The notes under the pieces were generated by a model. That model saw only the letters and a list, made by a program, of their open reading frames with translations, was not told where the DNA came from and did not search any database. A DNA stretch of 5,478 nucleotides from assembly GCA_020850025.1 (NCBI GenBank), contig JADZFI010000486.1, positions 1-5,478 on the forward strand, written 5' to 3'. Each line of letters begins with the position of its first letter. Within the stretch, counting starts at the first letter, position 1. A program made the translations under genes and the position numbers. The stretch is from Saprospiraceae bacterium. Its GTDB lineage: Bacteria; Bacteroidota; Bacteroidia; Chitinophagales; Saprospiraceae. Positions 1-5,478 of the stretch are shown one piece after another.

Positions 1-2894
1 CCGGACTGGCCGATTGTTTCATCAGCGCTTACCCGAATGCGGGTTTGCCCAATGAATTTGGCGAATACGACCAAACGGCCCATGAAATGTGCATTTTCAT
101 GGAAGATTTTGCCCGCTCAGGACTAGTGAACATCGCCGGCGGCTGTTGCGGTACCACCCCGGAACATATCCGCCATATTGCCGGCCATGTCCGTAAATAC
201 CCGCCACGGGTACCACCCGCCCCTCAACCGTATTCCATGTACGCCGGACTGGAACCGCTGGTAGTGCGGGAAAACACCAATTTTGTCAATGTAGGGGAGC
301 GCACCAATGTTACCGGATCGGCCCGTTTTGCCAAGCTGATCAAGGAAGGCAACTACAACGAAGCGCTCACCGTGGCGCGTCAGCAGGTGGAGGGCGGCGC
401 CCAGATCATTGATGTGAACATGGACGAAGGCTTGCTCGACTCCGAAGCCGCCATGGTGAAATTCCTGAACCTGGTATCGGCCGAACCCGATATCGCGCGC
501 CTGCCGGTGATGGTGGACTCTTCCAAGTTCAACGTCATTGTGGCCGGCTTGAAATGTCTGCAAGGCAAAAGCATTGTCAACTCCATCTCCCTGAAAGAAG
601 GCGAGGCCGAATTTATCCGTCAGGCCAATATCTGCCGCAAATTCGGTGCAGCCGTGGTGGTCATGGCTTTCGATGAGCAGGGACAGGCGGACTCCACCGC
701 CCGGAAAGTAGAGATCTGTCAGCGGGCGTATAAAATTCTGGTGGAGCAGGTGGGCTTTGATCCTTTCGATATCATTTTCGATCCCAATATTTTCGCAGTA
801 GCCACCGGTATTGAGGAGCACAATGAATACGCCATCAACTACCTGGAAGCCACGCGCATCCTGAAATCTACCTGCCCGGGAGTGAAAATTTCAGGCGGCG
901 TGAGCAACCTGTCGTTCTCTTTCCGGGGAAACAACCGGGTGCGGGAAGCCATGCATGCCGCTTTTCTGTATCACGCCACCAAGGCCGGTATGGACATGGG
1001 CATTGTGAATGCCGGCATGTTGGAAGTATATGAGGATATACCCAAAAATTTATTGCAATGCATTGAGGATGTGCTGTTTAACAGACGACCCGATGCCACC
1101 GAGGCCCTGGTGAATCTGGCGGAATCTTTCAAGAACACCGGGGGCAAAACCATGGAGGAAGACCTCGCCTGGCGCTCGGAACCGGTGATCAAAAGAATAG
1201 AGATCGGACTGGTGCGCGGCATAGACAAGTTCATTGAACAGGATACCGAAGAGGCCCGGCTCTTGTATGCCTCCCCGCTGGAGGTAATTGAAGGGCCTTT
1301 AATGGATGGAATGAATGTGGTGGGCGATCTGTTCGGCTCGGGGAAAATGTTTCTGCCACAGGTGGTGAAATCGGCCCGCGTGATGAAACGCGCCGTGGCT
1401 TACCTGCAACCTTTCATAGAAGCCGCAAAAGGCAATAACGCCTCCGCTAAAGGCAAGGTGTTGATGGCTACCGTGAAAGGCGACGTGCACGACATCGGCA
1501 AAAACATCGTCGGCGTGGTACTGGGCTGCAACAACTACGAAGTGGTAGACCTGGGCGTCATGGTTCCGGCCGACAAAATCTTAAAAACGGCCATTGCTGA
1601 AAACGTGGACGTGATCGGGCTTTCGGGGCTGATCACCCCGTCGCTGGATGAAATGGTGCAGGTTGCCAAAGAAATGCAGCGCCTGGATATGCGTATTCCC
1701 TTGCTCGTCGGCGGGGCTACCACCTCCAAAACGCATACTGCCGTCAAGATTGAACCGCAGTACCGCAATGCGCCGGTGGTGCATGTGCTGGACGCCAGTC
1801 GCTCCGTAGCGGTGGTGAGCTCCCTGCTGACCCGAAATGAGGCAGAACACACCTCTTTTGTGGAAAAAACCCGCCTTGAATACGAGCAAATCCGGATTCA
1901 GCGGGCCAACCGGCAGTCGGCTAAACAATACCTCAGCCTGGCGCAGGCACGAGCCAACAAACTTCAGCTTGACTGGGCCAATTACACCCCGCCCAAGCCC
2001 AAAGTGCCGGGAATTCAGACGTTTGACCACTATTCCCTGGCGGAACTGGCCGAGTACATCGACTGGACGCCTTTTTTCCAGAGCTGGCAGTTGGCCGGAA
2101 AATACCCGGCCATTTTGCAGGACGAGGTGGTGGGCGCCGAGGCTACCAAACTCTTCAAAGATGCACAGGCCATGCTCCGGCAGATCATTGAAGAAAACTG
2201 GCTGGAAGCCCGGGCAGTGATCGGCTTGTTCAAAGCCCAGGCCATACAGGACGACGATACCCGGGTGTGGCTACCGGATGGCCGGATCCTGGATCTGCAT
2301 CACCTCCGGCAGCAGAACCAAAAAGCGCCCGGGCAGCCAAACTACTGCCTGGCCGACTTCATATCACCGAATGGCGACGATTACCTTGGCGCCTTTGCCG
2401 TTACTGCCGGCATTGGCATTGAGGAAAGGGTAAAAACCTTTGAACAGGCGCACGACGACTATTCCGCCATTATGCTCAAGGCCCTGGCCGACCGTCTGGC
2501 GGAAGCCTTTGCCGAGCGCATGCACGAGCGCGTGCGCAAAGAGTTCTGGGGCTATGCCGAAGCGGAAAGTCTCAACAATGAGGCGCTGATTGAAGAAAAA
2601 TACCAGGGCATCCGCCCGGCGCCCGGCTATCCCGCCTGCCCGGAACACACCGAAAAGCGCACCCTCTGGCAACTGCTGGAACCTGAAAAAAATGCGGGCA
2701 TAAGCCTCACCGACAGCTGTGCCATGTACCCCACGGCTGCAGTCTCAGGCTGGTATTTTAGTCATCCGGAGAGCAAATACTTCGGACTGGGCCAGATCGG
2801 CAAGGATCAGGTGGAGGATTATGCCCGCCGCAAAGCCATGTCGTTCCAGGAAGCCGAACGCTGGCTGGCGCCGGTGTTGAATTATGATGCCTAA
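1..2894 (+). CDS. metH: Cobalamin-dependent methionine synthase, 5'-truncated by the window edge
   Basis: This cytoplasmic enzyme transfers the methyl group of 5-methyltetrahydrofolate to homocysteine through methylcobalamin, making methionine and tetrahydrofolate. The reading frame enters at base 3 ([16 protein letters not shown]) and gives 963 residues to the TAA at 2892. Enterobacterial MetH is about 1,227 residues, so roughly 265 N-terminal residues lie outside the window. Seen in order, numbered from the first visible codon: the end of the homocysteine domain with zinc ligands in GGCCGTT (Cys 48 and 49; the third zinc Cys is upstream); the pterin-binding domain from [13 protein letters not shown] (about 94-350), including [10 protein letters not shown]; the helical cap with [16 protein letters not shown] (about 390-475); the B12 domain with DVHDIG (His 496, lower cobalt ligand), SGLITPS (Ser 541) and GGATTS (about 570); and the SAM-binding reactivation domain with DWTPFF (687), [15 protein letters not shown] (871) and SGWYFSHP (915). 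All key residues visible are intact, so the gene looks functional. Promoter and any cobalamin riboswitch are out of view. Confidence 0.98.
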   Translation, partial: GLADCFISAYPNAGLPNEFGEYDQTAHEMCIFMEDFARSGLVNIAGGCCGTTPEHIRHIAGHVRKYPPRVPPAPQPYSMYAGLEPLVVRENTNFVNVGERTNVTGSARFAKLIKEGNYNEALTVARQQVEGGAQIIDVNMDEGLLDSEAAMVKFLNLVSAEPDIARLPVMVDSSKFNVIVAGLKCLQGKSIVNSISLKEGEAEFIRQANICRKFGAAVVVMAFDEQGQADSTARKVEICQRAYKILVEQVGFDPFDIIFDPNIFAVATGIEEHNEYAINYLEATRILKSTCPGVKISGGVSNLSFSFRGNNRVREAMHAAFLYHATKAGMDMGIVNAGMLEVYEDIPKNLLQCIEDVLFNRRPDATEALVNLAESFKNTGGKTMEEDLAWRSEPVIKRIEIGLVRGIDKFIEQDTEEARLLYASPLEVIEGPLMDGMNVVGDLFGSGKMFLPQVVKSARVMKRAVAYLQPFIEAAKGNNASAKGKVLMATVKGDVHDIGKNIVGVVLGCNNYEVVDLGVMVPADKILKTAIAENVDVIGLSGLITPSLDEMVQVAKEMQRLDMRIPLLVGGATTSKTHTAVKIEPQYRNAPVVHVLDASRSVAVVSSLLTRNEAEHTSFVEKTRLEYEQIRIQRANRQSAKQYLSLAQARANKLQLDWANYTPPKPKVPGIQTFDHYSLAELAEYIDWTPFFQSWQLAGKYPAILQDEVVGAEATKLFKDAQAMLRQIIEENWLEARAVIGLFKAQAIQDDDTRVWLPDGRILDLHHLRQQNQKAPGQPNYCLADFISPNGDDYLGAFAVTAGIGIEERVKTFEQAHDDYSAIMLKALADRLAEAFAERMHERVRKEFWGYAEAESLNNEALIEEKYQGIRPAPGYPACPEHTEKRTLWQLLEPEKNAGISLTDSCAMYPTAAVSGWYFSHPESKYFGLGQIGKDQVEDYARRKAMSFQEAERWLAPVLNYDA

Positions 2895-2949
2895 CGACTT
2901 ACGACTTACGACTTGCGACGTACGATGTACGACTTACGATGTACGACTT
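2894..2949. repeat. 7-bp tandem array (ACGACTT, eight units) on the metH stop codon
   Basis: There are eight contiguous 7-bp units: ACGACTT three times, then GCGACGT, ACGATGT, ACGACTT, ACGATGT, ACGACTT. Variation is confined to unit positions 1, 5 and 6. The first unit uses the last A of the metH TAA, so the array begins exactly where coding ends. There are no spacers, so it is not a CRISPR array. Similar short YDLRLTT-encoding arrays between genes are, from general knowledge, common in Saprospiria-like genomes. The function is unknown. Confidence 0.9.
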
Positions 2950-3001
2950 GCCCGGCTTAAAGTGAGTTGTCATCCCCGCAGGGGAACTACACAGGCCGGG
3001 C
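2950..3001. repeat. Nested inverted repeat after metH, possible 3' hairpin
   Basis: A 7-bp outer stem (GCCCGGC at 2950-2956 with GCCGGGC at 2995-3001) encloses a partial middle stem (GTGAGT 2962-2967 with ACT/CAC around 2986-2992, one bulged base). Inside that is a perfect inner hairpin, TCCCC-GCA-GGGGA (2973-2985). It directly abuts the 7-bp array. No T-run follows, so it is not a standard intrinsic terminator. It could be a 3' UTR structure for metH or one copy of a dispersed palindromic element. The base pairing is seen directly; any function is inference. Confidence 0.5.
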
Positions 3002-3045
3002 TATCCAGCCGCCTCCTTATTTGGAAGTTTGATGTTAAATCTGAT

Positions 3046-3074
3046 GCCTTCTCTTGGGAATTTCAGGAGAAGGC
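3046..3074. repeat. Inverted repeat with perfect 8-bp stem
   Basis: GCCTTCTC (3046-3053) pairs perfectly with GAGAAGGC (3067-3074). In RNA the stem could extend four pairs inward (TTGG with TCAG, two of them G-U), leaving a 5-base GAATT loop. No T-run follows on either strand, so termination is possible but not supported by the usual signal. Like the 2950-3001 structure it lies in the non-coding gap, and may be a dispersed palindrome or a 3' UTR element. Confidence 0.45.
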
Positions 3075-3199
3075 GCCTATATTGCGTTATGTTTTAGGAT
3101 GCTGTATTCGAAATTATATTCTTACAGCGAAATAGTTAATGCTTTTCCGGGCTGTAATATTCCGGTAACAATTTAATAATCAGGTATTTAGATCAGGTT

Positions 3200-3236
3200 C
3201 GCCCGTATGTCCGTTCGTTGGCCAGGCCAATGGGCG
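3200..3236. promoter_or_regulatory. Palindrome overlapping the -33 region, possible operator or hairpin
   Basis: TTGGCCAGGCCAA (3218-3230) is a perfect 13-bp odd palindrome and includes the candidate -33 TTG. It is flanked by a second pairing, CGCCC (3200-3204) with GGGCG (3232-3236). A symmetric site on the -33 element could be bound by a dimeric repressor, or the block could simply be another hairpin like those upstream. No regulator is visible in the window to pair with it. Confidence 0.3.
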
Positions 3237-3246
3237 CTACGTTTTG
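3218..3246 (+). promoter_or_regulatory. Candidate Bacteroidota-type promoter
   Basis: TTG at 3218-3220 is followed, 17 bases later, by TACGTTTTG at 3238-3246. This matches the Bacteroidota -33/-7 pattern TTG-N17-23-TAnnTTTG except for one extra T. Transcription would begin near 3253, leaving a short AT-rich leader of about 25 bases before ATG 3277, which suits this phylum's weak use of Shine-Dalgarno sequences. It would make an ATG at 3207 unusable as a start. This is pattern matching only. Confidence 0.35.
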
Positions 3247-3276
3247 TATTATTCATTCTTAAAATATTCTCCATTG

Positions 3277-3348
3277 ATGAAAAATTTCATTATCTTGTCA
3301 CAACGTCACAACGTCACAACGTCACAACGTCATTTCTGCTCATTATGA
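3277..3348 (+). other. Out-of-frame signal-peptide start of the beta-helix gene (23 codons)
   Basis: ATG AAA AAT TTC ATT ATC TTG TCA (MKNFIILS) is a typical Bacteroidota signal-peptide beginning and sits after an AT-rich leader. The frame then passes through the 8-bp array (QRHNVTTSQRH), reads FCSL and stops at TGA 3346-3348. The downstream protein is in another frame. With the four full repeat units left out on paper, MKNFIILS runs straight into FLLIMIFTLKFGVLNG followed by QETYNPC: a charged start, a hydrophobic core and a plausible cleavage site after Gly. I therefore read this as the original start of the gene, currently shifted out of frame by the repeat. The stop overlaps ATG 3345 (ATGA), which would permit reinitiation. 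Confidence 0.6.
3297..3332. repeat. 8-bp tandem array (GTCACAAC, 4.5 units) inside the signal-peptide region
   Basis: Four perfect copies of GTCACAAC plus a partial GTCA. Eight is not a multiple of three, so every gain or loss of a unit changes the reading frame downstream. From ATG 3277 the beta-helix frame is reached with 0, 3 or 6 full units but not with the four present. The copies are identical, as expected of a recent or still-slipping array. The array splits the codons for the signal-peptide n-region from those for its hydrophobic core. Confidence 0.95.
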
Positions 3349-5478
3349 TTTTTACCCTGAAATTCGGGGTGTTAAATGGTCAGGAGACCTACAATCCCTG
3401 TGCTGAAAATTCAGTGGCAACGCCAAGTTGTACAAATGGTTCAAGGCTTTGTTACACATACAGCCAGTTCCCGTGTTCACCTGGATATTGCTGGTCAGGA
3501 GGAGGAATACCTAACAATGCAGGGATCCCTTTTAATGGTATTGTCTCCAACAAGACCATTGAAATTGGCGGCGTGTATACCGTCACTCAAAATGTAAAAT
3601 TCATTGATTGCATTTTCAAGATGAGAGGGGATGCTCGAATTGATTTAATCCCAATTGGCAACGTATTAATGAAGATGAGTTTTGAAAATTGCCAATTTTT
3701 TGGTTGTGATGAAATGTGGCAGGGTATCCATATAAATGCGGCGGGTGCTAATGGAGGGTTGCAATTTGTTTTTTCCAACAATCATGTAGAAGACGCTTAT
3801 ATTGGCTTGTTATTGGATGAAATCAATGGAGTTTACAGCGTTTTTGGAAATACTTTCAACAACAACCATATTGGAATAGCTAACCGGAGGCAAAATAACC
3901 TGCCTTTAAATGCTGGTTTTGTTCAAAACACATTTGCACAAACCGTAGATCTTGCCAATCGAAGTGGCTCATTAGCTCCGCCATTTCCAATGCCGGATTA
4001 TCCATTAGCCCACGCTGGAATGAATATGATTCGGACAACAGCATCCATTGGTGTTGCAAACTCTGCTAACCTCTTTACCTGCCTTTTTAATGGTATTATT
4101 TCAGACCAAGCAACCATTCTGTCCCTGAATAATACCTTCCAAAATATTGGTCATCATGGTGTCTGGGCTACTGATGGAACGTTAGTCGCCCAAGGTTGCA
4201 GGTTTTTTCAGACAGGAAATATAGGAATCTGGGCTACAGGAGCCAATTTGACGGCAACCCTTAATATTTTTAACGGAGATTGGATTGAGGGGATTCACTC
4301 TGAGCAAAATTTAAATGCCGAACAAATTGCCATTGATGACAATGTCTTTGCTATTGCTTTTGACAACTGGGTTTTTGGTATTTTTCTGGAACGACCACAG
4401 TCAAGCATAGGCGTTAATGCAACCATCAACGATAATGATTTCATTATCAACGCCGAACCGGTAGGTATGGTTTGCATCCAGTTGAAAGATTTTGTAAACG
4501 CAGCAGGAAATACAGAAATTAGCCTTAATACGATGAATATTAGCAATGTACTCGGTGGAACTACCGGAATTATTGCTGAAGTGGGCCAATCTGATCGTAT
4601 TTTAATCTCTGATAATACAATTGATTTCACTCAGACTTCCACCATGTTTACTTGTTGGGGGATTGCCATTTTTGAATACGGCACCCCAGGCCCTTCAGCA
4701 CCGCAGTTGCATAGAATTGTAGGAAACACCATTACTTGTGTACCTGCCAATTTTGCTAATGGAAATTATGCCGCTCAATGTGGTTTTCATGTAAGCAAAT
4801 TAACAGATGCAACTTTTTGTGAAAATACCGTGGATGAAACGCTTTGGGGTTTTCACTTTACAAATAAGTGTAATATATACCTAAAAGAAAACAATATTCA
4901 TCATCACGACATTGGAGTATTCATTGTTGACCAAATTGGGGCACAGTTTGGGCATGGGAATAAATGGGATTTAGATCCAAATGCATGTGCAACGTGGGCT
5001 ATCCAAACATTAAATACCAATCCTTTTACATCGGAGTTTATTATTCCAGAAAATGCTGTTTTGCCAGAATTTCCTCCCAGTAATAAGATTTCGCCAAATC
5101 CTATCATGCAGCCTTGGTTTTATTATGACCCTAATCAAGCAACACAATATTGTGACCAATTTGCTCAACCAGAGGTTAATGACTTTACTCCAAAAGAACA
5201 ATTCATTCTAAATAACACCTCTGAACTTTCCGGTGCAGAACTTTGGGATGCTCAGCTGACCCTATACACCAGGCTTTTGTTTTCACCAGATTTGCGTCCT
5301 GAGGGTTCTCTTGCGGAGACTTTTTATAACACAATGCAATCAGATAATATTGCAGTATTTGCTTCTATTCAACGACAAATAAGTGAGGCCCTGGTAGTTT
5401 CTGAAGGACTTCAAGATGACCTGGACAGTATCAGATCAGCTAAAAATTTGCTGTTTGAAACAGTTGTGCCATTGGATA
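3345..5478 (+). CDS. Secreted right-handed beta-helix repeat protein, 3'-truncated by the window edge
   Basis: A stop-free frame runs to the end of the window, giving 711 codons from ATG 3345. The frame is open upstream to 3192, but the likely true start is ATG 3277 in another frame, separated by the 8-bp array. From 3345 the protein begins MIFTLKFGVLNG, the second half of a signal peptide, then QETYNPC. Residues about 19-55 contain five Cys (NPC, PSC, RLC, FPC, GYC), possibly disulfide-bonded after export. Residues about 75-570 carry beta-helix coils: NCQFFGCDEMWQGI (116-128), NTFNNNHIGI (near 172), and two coils with GVWA and GIWA whose Trp residues lie 22 apart (274, 296). SDNTIDF and GNTITC follow. 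From about 610 the composition becomes helical (PKEQF, ELWDAQLTLYTRLL). Cell-surface or secreted location is inferred; a C-terminal type IX sorting domain would be expected beyond the window. Substrate and activity are unknown: catalytic residues of polysaccharide lyases cannot be assigned. The gene is AT-richer than metH. Confidence 0.8.
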   Translation, partial: MIFTLKFGVLNGQETYNPCAENSVATPSCTNGSRLCYTYSQFPCSPGYCWSGGGIPNNAGIPFNGIVSNKTIEIGGVYTVTQNVKFIDCIFKMRGDARIDLIPIGNVLMKMSFENCQFFGCDEMWQGIHINAAGANGGLQFVFSNNHVEDAYIGLLLDEINGVYSVFGNTFNNNHIGIANRRQNNLPLNAGFVQNTFAQTVDLANRSGSLAPPFPMPDYPLAHAGMNMIRTTASIGVANSANLFTCLFNGIISDQATILSLNNTFQNIGHHGVWATDGTLVAQGCRFFQTGNIGIWATGANLTATLNIFNGDWIEGIHSEQNLNAEQIAIDDNVFAIAFDNWVFGIFLERPQSSIGVNATINDNDFIINAEPVGMVCIQLKDFVNAAGNTEISLNTMNISNVLGGTTGIIAEVGQSDRILISDNTIDFTQTSTMFTCWGIAIFEYGTPGPSAPQLHRIVGNTITCVPANFANGNYAAQCGFHVSKLTDATFCENTVDETLWGFHFTNKCNIYLKENNIHHHDIGVFIVDQIGAQFGHGNKWDLDPNACATWAIQTLNTNPFTSEFIIPENAVLPEFPPSNKISPNPIMQPWFYYDPNQATQYCDQFAQPEVNDFTPKEQFILNNTSELSGAELWDAQLTLYTRLLFSPDLRPEGSLAETFYNTMQSDNIAVFASIQRQISEALVVSEGLQDDLDSIRSAKNLLFETVVPLD

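Larger units (their letters stand above)
2950..3276. other. Non-coding gap between metH and the beta-helix gene
   Basis: This stretch of about 330 bp holds two inverted repeats (2950-3001 and 3046-3074), an AT-richer segment without recognisable features (about 3080-3190), and a palindrome with a promoter-like sequence (3200-3246). The short frames crossing it are made largely of repeat-derived or hairpin-derived codons and resemble no family I know. I found no tRNA, insertion sequence or CRISPR. It shows no sign of encoding a protein. Confidence 0.7.

Noticed and set aside
1..180. A split or N-terminally short MetH starting at TTG 45
   Set aside because: The frame is open to the left edge and the upstream codons (ISAYPNAG) match the conserved homocysteine domain, so the apparent truncation is only the window boundary.
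123..821. Long open frame of 232 codons on the minus strand inside metH
   Set aside because: It lies wholly antisense to strongly conserved MetH pterin-domain coding sequence. Its product is rich in H, G and R, as is usual for reverse-strand shadows of GC-rich genes, and matches no family I recognise.
2884..3135. Open frame of 83 codons beginning inside the metH end
   Set aside because: Its first third is the heptamer array translated (LRLTTCDVRCTTYDVRL) and the rest is hairpin sequence. It overlaps the metH stop and has no protein-like features.
2894..3332. CRISPR array
   Set aside because: Both repeat blocks are contiguous 7-bp or 8-bp tandem units with no spacers and no cas genes nearby.
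3207..3344. ATG 3207 as the start of the beta-helix gene (in frame, extending to 3345)
   Set aside because: It lies within the candidate promoter and palindrome, and the extension (MSVRWPGQWALR onward) runs for 46 residues before 3345 and does not look like a signal peptide. MKNFIILS at 3277 is far more convincing, although this start cannot be fully excluded because the frame is open.
3376..3597. Open frame of 73 codons, plus strand
   Set aside because: It is a shadow in another frame of the beta-helix gene, whose own frame continues uninterrupted through this segment with family-like sequence.
3587..5201. Several minus-strand open frames of 60-110 codons
   Set aside because: All are antisense to the continuous beta-helix reading frame, short, and without recognisable motifs or starts supported by upstream signals.

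Overview
The window fits a free-living member of the Bacteroidota, most likely in or near the Saprospiria (Haliscomenobacter/Lewinella type). This is inferred from three things: an N-rich secreted beta-helix protein of the kind common there, a TTG/TAnnTTTG-like promoter with no clear Shine-Dalgarno, and short 7-8 bp tandem arrays between genes. No ribosomal or other phylogenetic marker is present, so the placement is tentative.

Layout. (1) Positions 1-2894 (+) hold the C-terminal three quarters of cobalamin-dependent methionine synthase, metH. It is entered near the end of its homocysteine domain, then runs through the folate, cap, B12 and activation domains to a normal stop. (2) Positions 2894-3276 are non-coding. 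They contain eight tandem 7-bp units that begin on the last base of the metH stop codon, two inverted repeats that could fold as hairpins, and a palindrome overlapping a candidate Bacteroidota promoter. (3) From about 3277 to the window end runs a long + strand frame with no stop. It encodes a secreted right-handed beta-helix protein with a Cys-rich N-terminus and a helical tail, and is cut off by the window edge.

The most interesting point is the start of the second gene. ATG 3277 begins a typical signal-peptide start (MKNFIILS), but a 4.5-copy array of the 8-bp unit GTCACAAC at 3297-3332 separates it, out of frame, from the hydrophobic core and the mature protein. Removing all four full units on paper (32 bp) gives a textbook signal peptide, MKNFIILS joined to FLLIMIFTLKFGVLNG. 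Three or six full units would also be in frame; the present number is not. Either this is a slipped-strand (phase-variable) switch controlling export of a surface protein, or a repeat has expanded into the gene and broken it. In the present phase the 23-codon leader ends in a TGA that overlaps the in-frame ATG 3345 (ATGA), so reinitiation could yield a form lacking most of its signal peptide.

The two genes show no functional link. They differ in base composition (metH clearly GC-richer), are separated by about 380 bp of repeat-rich DNA, and the second appears to have its own promoter.
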